From assembly GCA_040391785.1 (NCBI GenBank), contig JBEBXH010000016.1, positions 1-64,000 of the forward strand: DNA of 64,000 nucleotides, read 5' to 3'. Source of the stretch: UBA5239 sp040391785 (GTDB taxonomy: Bacteria > Verrucomicrobiota > Lentisphaeria > Victivallales > Victivallaceae). Under the pieces are notes generated by a model, which saw only the letters and a list, made by a program, of their open reading frames with translations, was not told where the DNA came from and did not search any database. Below are positions 26,592 to 34,205 of this stretch, piece by piece; the first letter of the stretch is position 1; every line of letters begins with the position of its first letter. Made by a program: the position numbers and the translations under genes.

Positions 26592-27926
26592 TTATTGCCG
26601 GTAGTTCTGGCTGTTTTTGGACTGGTAACTGCGGCCCATGATTACCTTGCGGGCAGCGTTGTACAGCGATGGTTTTTCTTCGGCTTTTTCAAGTTTCTGC
26701 TGTTCCTGCAGCATATCATCCGCATTTTGCCGTACTGCGGGACTGTCGGTGATTTCGGCATTGGAGGCCAGGATCGATTGGGCTCTTTCCAGTTTCTGGA
26801 CTCCGCCTTTGTAATTGCCGGCGTCGGCTTCCTTGATGGCCTCTTCGCGCAGGACATTGCTTTGTTGAATGGCCACGTCGGCGCTGACGGCTTTGTTCAA
26901 GCTGGCGGCGGCCACGGCCTGATCGGTGGTGAAAGCTACGGTCACGCTACGGTCGACGGCGGTGATCTTCTGACTGTCAGTCAGCTCGTACTCCAGCTTG
27001 ACGTTGGCCAGTGGTGTGGAGTTGCCGGCGGGCTGGGCCGGTACTTCGAGCTGCAGGATCAGGACTTTGTCATGCCCCGAATAAAGCTGGTTGAACTTCA
27101 TTTCGATGGTCTGGTTTTCGATTTTGCACTGATGCCCGACGATGCCGCGCGGCTTGATCCCGGGCGGGCAGGTGATCTTGATCTTGATTCCCTGGGCGGC
27201 CACGGAGAGCGCGCTGCCGAGTTCCTTCTCCAGAATCAGCGAGAGCTGCGAGCTGTTTTCCACAAAATAAAAATTGCCGTCGGAATTCTGGGCGAGGGAG
27301 GTCATCAGGTCTTCGTTGTAATCCGTGCCGACGCCGACCGTGCTCACGGAGATCCCTTCCTTGACCAGCGCGGCGCCGAGGCGGCCGAGCTCGGAGGCGG
27401 AGGAGGGGCCGACATTGGCCTGACCGTCCGAAAGCAGGATCAGGCGGTTGACCCAGCCCGGCTTGTCGATGTTCCGGCGCAGTTCATCGGCGGAGAGCGA
27501 AACCCCGGCGAAAAGCGCGGTGTTCCCCATGGTGGCGATCTGGTCGATGGTCCGCTTGATTTCAGCGCGGGAGGAAGCATTGATCGAGGTCGCGGGGATC
27601 AGCACCTTGGCGGAACTGTTGTAGAGAACCAGCGAAAACAAATCGCCATCCGCCAGCAGGTCCACGGCATTGCGGGCGGCGAGGCGGGCGTTCTGGATTT
27701 TGTTTTGCCCGTGCATGGAACCGGAGTTGTCGAAAGCGATGGAGAGGTTCACTTTCGGGGTATTCGATGTTTTTTCGACGGGGGCGGCCGAGACGGCGAT
27801 GCGCACCATGGCTTCCTGCATGCTTCCTGCGGGAAGTACCGATTTTTCCGCTTCGACTTTCAGCGTGACCGCCGCGTTGGCGCCGCCGCCGAAAATGCAG
27901 ATCAGGACCAGCAATAAATTTTTCAT
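26592..27926 (-). CDS. Secreted von Willebrand factor A domain protein
   Basis: A 444-residue protein with a signal peptide (MKNLLLVLICIFGGGANAAV). An N-terminal beta domain is followed by a VWA domain whose MIDAS site DNSGS is intact in IAFDNSGSMHG, with later TMGNTALFAG and LLSDGQANVG. The C-terminal region of about 120 residues is helical (VAAASLNKAVSADVAI onward). Such proteins resemble batA/YfbK-type extracytoplasmic VWA proteins that bind metal-dependent partners. The start at 27926 is preferred over 27938 because GAGG lies correctly before it. It is first in an operon with a sensor kinase and regulator, so it may be part of the sensing machinery. Confidence 0.88.
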   Translation of the reverse strand: MKNLLLVLICIFGGGANAAVTLKVEAEKSVLPAGSMQEAMVRIAVSAAPVEKTSNTPKVNLSIAFDNSGSMHGQNKIQNARLAARNAVDLLADGDLFSLVLYNSSAKVLIPATSINASSRAEIKRTIDQIATMGNTALFAGVSLSADELRRNIDKPGWVNRLILLSDGQANVGPSSASELGRLGAALVKEGISVSTVGVGTDYNEDLMTSLAQNSDGNFYFVENSSQLSLILEKELGSALSVAAQGIKIKITCPPGIKPRGIVGHQCKIENQTIEMKFNQLYSGHDKVLILQLEVPAQPAGNSTPLANVKLEYELTDSQKITAVDRSVTVAFTTDQAVAAASLNKAVSADVAIQQSNVLREEAIKEADAGNYKGGVQKLERAQSILASNAEITDSPAVRQNADDMLQEQQKLEKAEEKPSLYNAARKVIMGRSYQSKNSQNYRQ

Positions 27927-28010
27927 TTCAAACCTCATACAATTGTTACTTTAGCTTTCCGACGGATTTTTTCAATACTTGATTAGTGAGAATCCTCCTT
28001 TCATCAGTAA

Positions 28011-28040
28011 CTATAACCCGTCCGCGGCAAAAGTTGTCAA
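28011..28040 (-). promoter_or_regulatory. Candidate promoter of the VWA/kinase/regulator operon
   Basis: On the minus strand TTGACA (28040-28035), an 18-base spacer and TTATAG (28016-28011), about 85 bases upstream of the VWA start. The long leader holds a strong AAAGGAGG not followed by a properly spaced start codon. Confidence 0.5.
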
Positions 28041-28088
28041 AACAATGAAAAACAATTGTCAAACGATTGTAAAAAGCAATTGAGGAGA

Positions 28089-28334
28089 GAATGCGAGGGC
28101 GGCTCCGCGCCCCCTCGCGCTCCCTGCGGCAGGCCGCATTGGCCTGCACCTTTGGACTTCCGAAAAGGAGATCCGCGAGTTTCCGACTCGCGTCAGGCGG
28201 CTGCCGCCCCTGAACCCTGCCGGAAATGTTTCGCATGGTAAGGGGTTCTGGCGGGTTCTCAGGGTGGCAACCCTGAGTGCGAATGCGCATATCCCCCCAT
28301 AATGCAATCAGGATGCGCAGCCGCCCTCGCATTC
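28089..28334. repeat. 246-bp GC-rich element with perfect 16-bp terminal inverted repeats
   Basis: GAATGCGAGGGCGGCT at 28089-28104 is exactly complementary to 28319-28334. The interior is packed with smaller hairpins: GCGGCAGGCCGC, CGCGAGT-TTCCG-ACTCGCG, and CTCAGGG-TGGCA-ACCCTGAG. There is no convincing reading frame; the open frames on both strands are compositionally odd and lack a ribosome site. It lies between the VWA operon promoter and the tsf terminator. It could be a miniature inverted-repeat transposable element or a structured RNA gene. Confidence 0.75.
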
Positions 28335-28346
28335 ATAATGCAAGCA

Positions 28347-28380
28347 TAAAAAAAGCCTGACCGGGAGAGTGGTCAGGCTT
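28347..28380 (-). terminator. Rho-independent terminator of the rpsB-tsf operon
   Basis: Minus-strand hairpin with a perfect 10-bp stem (AAGCCTGACC and its complement at 28353-28362 and 28371-28380, 8-base loop) followed by a run of T (A run at 28348-28354 on the plus strand). It lies 20 bases after the tsf stop. Confidence 0.93.
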
Positions 28381-28400
28381 GAATTTGAGATGGCTCAGAC

Positions 28401-29198
28401 TTAGATTTCTTCGCCTACTTCCCAGCGCAGGAAACGTTTTACCTTGGCTTTGGGATGCAGTTTGGCGAAAGAGGTCTTGTCGTCGCGAATCCACGGCTGG
28501 TTGACCAGGCAGACTTCGCTGTACCATTTGTTGACTTTGCCTTCGACGATCTTGTCGATCATGTTGGCGGGCTTGCCGGCGAGCTGGGCCGCGGCAATAT
28601 CGCGCTCATGCTGGACTTTGTCGGCCGGGATGCAGTCCGGGCAGATGAAGGCCGGATTGAAGGCGGCAATGTGCATGCAGAGGTCGCTCAAGACGCCGTC
28701 GTCGGTGATGCCGTCGACTTCAACCATGACGCCGATACGGCCGGAGCCGTGCATATAGGAAGCGGCTTTGCCGGTCACGATCCAGCGCGCGGCGCGGCGG
28801 ATCTGCATGTTTTCGCCGATGATGGCGATCATGCCGACCAGGTTTTCCTTTTCGATCTCATTGAGCTTTTCGCTGACGCAGCCGTCGGCTTCAATGGTCA
28901 GGGCCTTGGCGGAAATGTCCTTGACGAAATCCTGGAACTTGTCGGTCTTGGAGACGAAGTCGGTTTCGCAGAGGATTTCAACCATGGAGGCCTTGCCGTC
29001 TTTGATGGAAGCGGCGCACTTGCCTTCTTTGGTGGCGCGGGCGGCTTTCTTTTCGGCTTTCAGGATACCGGATTTGCGGAGATGGTCGACGGCGCTTTCG
29101 ATATCGCCGAGGGCGGCTTCGAGTGCGCGCTTGCATTCCATCATGCCGGCGCCGGTTTTGTCGCGCAGGCTTTTGACTAATTCAGCAGTGATGTTCAT
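28401..29198 (-). CDS. tsf: Translation elongation factor Ts
   Basis: A 265-residue EF-Ts, the guanine-nucleotide exchange factor for EF-Tu. The N-terminal UBA-like module (VKSLRDKTGAGMMECKRALE) is followed by core domains with LCETDFVSKTDKFQDFV, the conserved TDFV contact with EF-Tu, and MHIAAFNP. It ends in a helical tail with PWIRDDKT. The length is a little under that of E. coli Ts (about 283 residues). It lies 20 bases downstream of rpsB, the usual bacterial order, and is followed directly by a strong terminator. Confidence 0.97.
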   Translation of the reverse strand: MNITAELVKSLRDKTGAGMMECKRALEAALGDIESAVDHLRKSGILKAEKKAARATKEGKCAASIKDGKASMVEILCETDFVSKTDKFQDFVKDISAKALTIEADGCVSEKLNEIEKENLVGMIAIIGENMQIRRAARWIVTGKAASYMHGSGRIGVMVEVDGITDDGVLSDLCMHIAAFNPAFICPDCIPADKVQHERDIAAAQLAGKPANMIDKIVEGKVNKWYSEVCLVNQPWIRDDKTSFAKLHPKAKVKRFLRWEVGEEI

Positions 29199-29218
29199 TA
29201 TAGTCTCCGTGTGGTTAA

Positions 29219-30172
29219 TTATTCAGCTTTGGTTTCGGCTTCGGCCTTGGGGGCTTCTTCCGCTTTCGGGGCGGCTTCGGCCTTGGGGGCCGCTTCAGCC
29301 TTCGGGGCGTCTTCTCTCTTCACAGCGCGACGGGCGCCGGTACGCGGGGCACCGCCGTCTCTGCGGGGGGCGCGGCGCTGCTGCTGCTTCTTGTCGTCGC
29401 CTTCGCCTTCGCCGGCGGCGGCTTCAGTTTCCTTGCGGGCCTGACGTTCGGCTTCTTTGGCGATGCGCTCTTCTTCAACGCGTTTCTTGTTGATTTCGGC
29501 AGCGATCTTGATGGCGTCGACGAAAAGGTCCATGATCAGTTTGATGGACTTGACGGCGTCGTCATTGGCGGCCACCGGGTAGTCGATCAGATCGGGATCG
29601 CCGTTGGTATCGACCACGGCCACGATCGGAATGTGGAGCTTGCGGGCTTCACGGACGGCGATGTCGTCATTGCAGACGTCGATCACGACCATGGCCGCGG
29701 GGAGCTTCTTCATTTCGACGATACCGTCGAGATCGCGGTGCAGTTTTTCATTTTTGCGCTGGAGCTGAGAAAGCTCTTTCTTCTTCAGGCCGCTGCTGTC
29801 TTCGCCGCTGACGATCTTGTCGATTTCAGCCATGCGGGAGATGCTTTTGCGGATGGTGATGTTGTTGGTCAGCGTGCCGCCGAGCCAGCGTTCGGACACG
29901 TAATACATGCCGGTGGCTTCCGCAGCTTCGCGGATGACTTCCTGGGCCTGACGCTTGGTACCGACGAACAGGATATCGCCGCCCTTGGCGACAACTTTCT
30001 GCAGGAAATTGCAAGCATCGTTAATCTGGTACATGGTTTTGGTAAGGTCGATGATCGAAATACCGTTTTTGGCGCCATAGACGAAATGCTTCATCTTGGG
30101 GTTCCAGCGTTTGGTCTGATGTCCGAAATGACATCCGGCTTCCAGCAAGTCCTGAATCGTGATTTTAGCCAT
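29219..30172 (-). CDS. rpsB: 30S ribosomal protein S2 with a long low-complexity tail
   Basis: A 317-residue S2. The first 235 or so residues are standard, with LLEAGCHFGHQTKRWNPKMK, FVGTKRQAQEVI, ERWLGGTLTNN and VDTNGDPDLIDYPVAANDDA. The remaining 80 or so residues are a Glu/Lys/Ala/Arg-rich extension that ends in repeats of APKAEA. Similar charged tails occur on S2 in other lineages, but this one is notably repetitive. A clear AAGGAG site precedes the ATG, and a promoter lies about 115 bases upstream. It is co-transcribed with tsf. Confidence 0.97.
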   Translation of the reverse strand: MAKITIQDLLEAGCHFGHQTKRWNPKMKHFVYGAKNGISIIDLTKTMYQINDACNFLQKVVAKGGDILFVGTKRQAQEVIREAAEATGMYYVSERWLGGTLTNNITIRKSISRMAEIDKIVSGEDSSGLKKKELSQLQRKNEKLHRDLDGIVEMKKLPAAMVVIDVCNDDIAVREARKLHIPIVAVVDTNGDPDLIDYPVAANDDAVKSIKLIMDLFVDAIKIAAEINKKRVEEERIAKEAERQARKETEAAAGEGEGDDKKQQQRRAPRRDGGAPRTGARRAVKREDAPKAEAAPKAEAAPKAEEAPKAEAETKAE

Positions 30173-30284
30173 GACAATCTCCTTTGTCGGTTACGAAATC
30201 TTTTCCTTTTTTCGAAAGATTTCTTCGGGTTTGTTTTTCCCGGTTTACCCTGGCTAAGGATATTCCGGCCCTGAATGAACTATT

Positions 30285-30312
30285 AATATATTATATAACC
30301 GCAGATTTTCAA
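30285..30312 (-). promoter_or_regulatory. Candidate promoter of rpsB-tsf
   Basis: Minus-strand TTGAAA (30312-30307), a 16-base spacer and TATATT (30290-30285) in an AT-rich stretch, giving a leader of roughly 105 bases before rpsB that could hold an autoregulatory structure. I could not identify a specific S2-leader fold. Confidence 0.5.
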
Positions 30313-30339
30313 GCAGTAGTAAGCAGAAATTAGGGAAAA

Positions 30340-30450
30340 TTTTTAACCACGAAATATACAAATAAACACGAAAGTTCTTGGCCGCCGGCCCGGCGGCCAA
30401 GAAGTATTGTATTTTTTCGTGAATATTCGGGCTATTCGTGGTTAAAAAAA
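30340..30450. repeat. Intergenic palindromic element, copy B (TTAACCACGAA ends)
   Basis: About 110 bases with the same TTTTTAACCACGAA ends as the element at 14372-14482 and spaced CACGAA words in the arms. The central palindrome differs: TTCTTGGCCGCCGG at 30375-30388 pairs with 30390-30403. It lies between the 3' end of recN and the rpsB promoter and probably terminates recN transcription. The conserved ends with different centres indicate a dispersed family, not a simple local duplication. Confidence 0.85.
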
Positions 30451-30455
30451 AGAGG

Positions 30456-32117
30456 TTATTTGGCCTGGGCGGTCAGGTCTTTGGCGTGGGCCAGCGCGGC
30501 CTTGCCGCCGCCCAGCATGCGGGCGAGCTCATTCAGCCGTGCCTTGGCGTTCAGGAGGATGATCTTCGAGAAGGTCCGTTCCTCGATCACCTCTTTTTCC
30601 ACCGCGTAGTGGCGGTGCGCACAGGCCGCCACCTGGGCGAGGTGCGAAATACACAATACCTGACGCGTGGCCGCCAGCGCTTTCAATTCGCGCCCGACCT
30701 GATTGGCGGTTTCGCCGCCGATGTTCACGTCGATTTCGTCGAACAGCAGCACCGGCACCGCGTCGGCATCCGCCAGCACAGTTTTCAGGGCCAGCATCAC
30801 GCGTGACAGTTCGCCGCTGCTGGCGATGCTCCGCAAGGGCTGTAATTCTTCGCCGGGGTTTGCCGAAAACAGCATGTCGATCCGGTCAAAACCGCTTTCG
30901 CCGGGCTCAAGTTTGCTGAAATCGATCTTCAAACCGCTGTGCAGGAAACCGAGCTTTTTCAGCTTTTCGATGACCTGTTTCGTCAGTTCGGCGGCGACTT
31001 TTTTCCGCTTGGCGGATACGATTTCGGCGCGTTTCAGGAGCTCGGCTTTCAGCTCTGCTTCCTCGGCGTCGAGCTCGTGCCGCATCTTCTCCGAATTCTG
31101 ATACGCATGCAGCCGCTCATCGGCCTGCTGCAGCGTGTTGAAAACCTGTTCGAGGGTAGGGCCGTAACGTCGTTTCAGCGTCTGCAACGCCGCCAGGCGC
31201 GATTCCAGCTCGGCAAATTCTTCTTCGTTCATCTCGACGTTGCTGCTGAAATCCTCGATATTGATCGCCAACTCACGCAGCAGGTCGTTGATCTGGTCGC
31301 ACAGCTGCAGCATTTCCTGTCCGTGTTCCGGCGTATTGCGCAGCATATCCTGCAAGTGACGGTAAACGGTGCCGAGCTGGTCGGCGATGGAGTTTTCCGA
31401 TTCATTGAGCATCCGCACCGAGGCGGACGACAGTTCCATGATTTTGCGCGAATCGGCCGCCAGGTTGTGACGCGCCGAAAGCTGTTCGTCCTCGCCCGGT
31501 TGCGGGCTCACGCGGTTGATTTCCTCGGCCATCAGCCGCAGGTGCTCCGCCTCCACGGTGGAGGGCATGTCGGCAAAAAGTTTCTCGCGGCGCTCACGCA
31601 GTTCTTTCAGCTTGACGCAGATTTCGGCGCAGGCCCCGCGTTCCTTTTCCAGCTTGCCGTAACGGTCGAGCAACTGCAGCTGGTACGAGCGGCTGAAGAG
31701 CGAATGATGTTCGTTGGCGGCGTGGACGTCCACGAGGTATGAACCGATCTTCTGGAGCGTTTCCAGCGTGACCGGAGTGTCGTTGATGAAATTGCGGTTC
31801 TGGGTGCGGGTGATGACACGGCGCAGCTGGATTTCCGGCGCGGCGGCGTCGAACGCGATTCCGGCGGCACTAAGTTCGGGCGCCAGCAAACCGGCGATCA
31901 CCGGGTTCAGTGAAATTCCAGCCGATATTTCGCAACGGTCCTCGCCGGAACGGATGCTTCCCTTGTCGGCGCGGGCCCCGAGCAGCAGCGTGATCACGCC
32001 GAGCAATACGGATTTCCCCGCCCCGGTCTCGCCGGTGATGACGTTCAATCCTTCGCCAAACTCGACGTCGGCGGCGGCGATTAATGCCAGATTTTTTATT
32101 TTAAGCCAATTGAGCAT
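30456..32117 (-). CDS. recN: DNA repair protein RecN
   Basis: A 553-residue SMC-like ATPase for double-strand-break repair. The Walker A region is NVITGETGAGKSVLLGVI near the N terminus. A long coiled-coil middle (about residues 150-370) follows, then the ABC signature SSGELSRVMLALK, Walker B VPVLLFDEIDVNIGG and the CISHLAQVAA switch region. The start at 32117 gives MLNWLKIKNLALI, typical of RecN; the longer frame to 32183 is not supported. It is monocistronic, and repeat copy B follows it. Confidence 0.96.
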   Translation of the reverse strand: MLNWLKIKNLALIAAADVEFGEGLNVITGETGAGKSVLLGVITLLLGARADKGSIRSGEDRCEISAGISLNPVIAGLLAPELSAAGIAFDAAAPEIQLRRVITRTQNRNFINDTPVTLETLQKIGSYLVDVHAANEHHSLFSRSYQLQLLDRYGKLEKERGACAEICVKLKELRERREKLFADMPSTVEAEHLRLMAEEINRVSPQPGEDEQLSARHNLAADSRKIMELSSASVRMLNESENSIADQLGTVYRHLQDMLRNTPEHGQEMLQLCDQINDLLRELAINIEDFSSNVEMNEEEFAELESRLAALQTLKRRYGPTLEQVFNTLQQADERLHAYQNSEKMRHELDAEEAELKAELLKRAEIVSAKRKKVAAELTKQVIEKLKKLGFLHSGLKIDFSKLEPGESGFDRIDMLFSANPGEELQPLRSIASSGELSRVMLALKTVLADADAVPVLLFDEIDVNIGGETANQVGRELKALAATRQVLCISHLAQVAACAHRHYAVEKEVIEERTFSKIILLNAKARLNELARMLGGGKAALAHAKDLTAQAK

Positions 32118-32212
32118 ATGAATCCTTTTATATAATTTGCGCTGCAATCCGCATAATATCAAATCGAATTCGGCAAATTTCACTTGAAAAACAGACTTTC
32201 CGGAATCATAAT

Positions 32213-33082
32213 ATGGATATGACCAAATTAAGCAAAGACAATTTCATACCCGAAGCCGAACCGCTGAACGTGCTGCGCCGTTCGCCGCAGTTTCCGTTTC
32301 CGCTGCACGATCACGATTTTTCGGAACTGGTGATCGTCTACGGCGGGGAGGGGATTCATTTCTCCGGGCAGACCGAGCACCGGATCAAGGCCGGTGACGT
32401 GTTTGTCATCAACGGCTCGGTGGAACACGGCTACCGCGACACCAGCAAACTCTGCCTGGTCAATATCCTGTTCCTGCCGGACAATATGAATTTGTCGTTG
32501 CTGGACCTGCCGATGTCGTCGGCGTTTCACCTGCTCTTTACGCTGGAACCGGAGTTTCGCGCGCAGTACGAGGCCGCGGGTTACTTGCACCTGACGAAGG
32601 AGCAGCTCGCCGCCGTCATGGCGCTGGTGGATGTCATGGAAAGCGAACTCCAGCAGCGCCGCAAAGGCTACCGGATGCTGGTCTGCGGCTGCTTCATGCA
32701 GCTGGCGGCGCTGTTGATCCGTTATTACGAGGAGCCCGACCGGGCCATACCGCCGAAGATGTTGAAAATGAGCGAAGTCATGGTGTATTTGCACAGCAAT
32801 TACCGCAGCCGGGTCAGCATCGAACAGCTCAGCGCCTCCACCGGGATGTCGGAGAGCACGCTGAGCCGCGCCTTCAAACAGGCGGTGGGGACGACGCCGC
32901 TGGATTACTGCAACCGCCTGCGCCTGCGCCGCGCCGCCGAACTCCTGCGCACCACCGACATGAGCATCAGCGAAATCGCCGAAGCCTCGGGGTTTGACGA
33001 CAGCAACTATTTCAGCCGCATTTTCAGCAAACAGCTCGGCCTCTCCCCCCGCATCTACCGCCAGAAAAACCTAACGCAGTAA
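32213..33082 (+). CDS. AraC-family regulator with cupin sensor
   Basis: A 289-residue regulator. The N-terminal cupin has FPLHDHDFSELVIVYGGEG with a likely sugar-sensing beta barrel. The C-terminal double HTH contains QLSASTGMSESTLSRAFKQA and ISEIAEASGFDDSNYFSRIF. It is convergent with the LacI/pseudopilin/beta-helix module (7 bases between the 3' ends), so the target is not obvious from position; its own 5' end faces recN. The composition matches the surroundings. Confidence 0.93.
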   Translation: MDMTKLSKDNFIPEAEPLNVLRRSPQFPFPLHDHDFSELVIVYGGEGIHFSGQTEHRIKAGDVFVINGSVEHGYRDTSKLCLVNILFLPDNMNLSLLDLPMSSAFHLLFTLEPEFRAQYEAAGYLHLTKEQLAAVMALVDVMESELQQRRKGYRMLVCGCFMQLAALLIRYYEEPDRAIPPKMLKMSEVMVYLHSNYRSRVSIEQLSASTGMSESTLSRAFKQAVGTTPLDYCNRLRLRRAAELLRTTDMSISEIAEASGFDDSNYFSRIFSKQLGLSPRIYRQKNLTQ

Positions 33083-33089
33083 TTTCTAA

Positions 33090-34205
33090 TTATTGGGACG
33101 CTTCAGTCTTCAAATTTGTCCAAGTCCCATTCTGAAATAACCAGAATCCCGTTGTTCCCTGATGATACATTCCTTCGACTCCATAATCCTGTTCGGGTTT
33201 GGCGGCATGCAAAATCCGGTTATTGAATACCCTGCTGCGATGCCCTGTTATCACGATCGGGCGGCTGCTTGTCGCATAGCGGTTCGCGCCTACTTCGCAA
33301 CCGATGGCCCCGCGTAACTCCATGGCGTAATCCTTTCCTGCTTTATATTTTTCCGAATTTGCCGCATTCTGGTAAAACATATTGCCGGCGATAAACAGAT
33401 TCTTGGCAATTCCTTTTGATTTGTCGCCGAGAATTATTTGTGCCGGATCTTCCTTGGAAGCTTCAAAATAATTGCCCGTTATGCTGCCGCACTCGACATT
33501 GACAAACCTGGCATTGAGCCGGTTCAACTCCAGGGTGTTTGCGTTCATGCTCCAGCCATTGCCGCTTGCCCAGAGCAACCCGGTGCCGCATCCGCGCACG
33601 GTATTGCCATTTAATAACAAGGCATTTACCACGGTGCCGGTATAGACGGTATATTCCTCCAGCTTGAGCCCGAAACTCAACCCGGCGTCCGTGCAATTAT
33701 TTATATTGTTGTTTTCCACCGTCAGCGACCAGCAAGAGAGAAGCATGATTCCATTGCGGCAATTCCGGATAAACAAATTGGAGATTTTGCTGCCCCGCGT
33801 AACTCCCACAAAGGCGACGCCGTCTACTTTTCCGTCTTTGCCATCAAGCATGAGATCAGAAAGCATGACGTTGTCCAGAGACTGCGCCGGCTTCCTGTCG
33901 CAAGTATAAGAGGCGATAATTGCGGTTTCGCAGCCGTCCGCGGTCAATACGGAAGACATGCCGTCGCCATAGATCTTCAACCCGCTTCTATTGATCTTCA
34001 GAGATTTTCCGATGAGATAGCGCCCGCTGGGAATATAGACCGCGCCGCCTTTCGTTTCCGCTTCGTTAATTGCGGCCTGGATACTTTCCGCATCGTCTTT
34101 ATCATCATCCGGTGCCGCCCCGAAAGCCGTCACATCATGAACCTTGCCCCAGAGCGCAATTGTACACAAAAACGCCATGCAAATAAATACTTTTTTTCTC
34201 ATCAT
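33090..34205 (-). CDS. Secreted right-handed beta-helix protein (pectate-lyase-3 type)
   Basis: A 371-residue protein with a signal peptide. It starts with DVTAFGAAPDDDKDDAESIQ and GGAVYIPSGRYLIGKSLKI, the hallmark of the Pectate_lyase_3 / polygalacturonase-like beta-helix fold, followed by parallel beta-helix rungs (NCRNGIMLLSCWSLTVENNN, GLLWASGNGWSMNANTLELN). Such proteins include polysaccharide lyases, GH28-like enzymes and phage tailspikes; the catalytic residues cannot be assigned here. It overlaps the stop of the upstream TIM-barrel gene by four bases and is the last gene of the third LacI module. Confidence 0.83.
   Translation of the reverse strand: MMRKKVFICMAFLCTIALWGKVHDVTAFGAAPDDDKDDAESIQAAINEAETKGGAVYIPSGRYLIGKSLKINRSGLKIYGDGMSSVLTADGCETAIIASYTCDRKPAQSLDNVMLSDLMLDGKDGKVDGVAFVGVTRGSKISNLFIRNCRNGIMLLSCWSLTVENNNINNCTDAGLSFGLKLEEYTVYTGTVVNALLLNGNTVRGCGTGLLWASGNGWSMNANTLELNRLNARFVNVECGSITGNYFEASKEDPAQIILGDKSKGIAKNLFIAGNMFYQNAANSEKYKAGKDYAMELRGAIGCEVGANRYATSSRPIVITGHRSRVFNNRILHAAKPEQDYGVEGMYHQGTTGFWLFQNGTWTNLKTEASQ

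Noticed and set aside
27946..28005. Possible ten-residue leader peptide after a strong AAAGGAGG upstream of the VWA gene
   Set aside because: The ATG lies before, not after, the AAAGGAGG, and no start codon is properly spaced from it.
27946..28332. 128-codon minus-strand frame through the 246-bp element
   Set aside because: Its composition reflects the hairpin element, it has no ribosome site, and it ends just before the VWA start. Treated as repeat sequence.
14372..30450. CACGAA-spaced words considered as a CRISPR array
   Set aside because: The spacing is only about 10 bases, the words are imperfect and arranged as inverted arms, and there are no spacers or cas genes.
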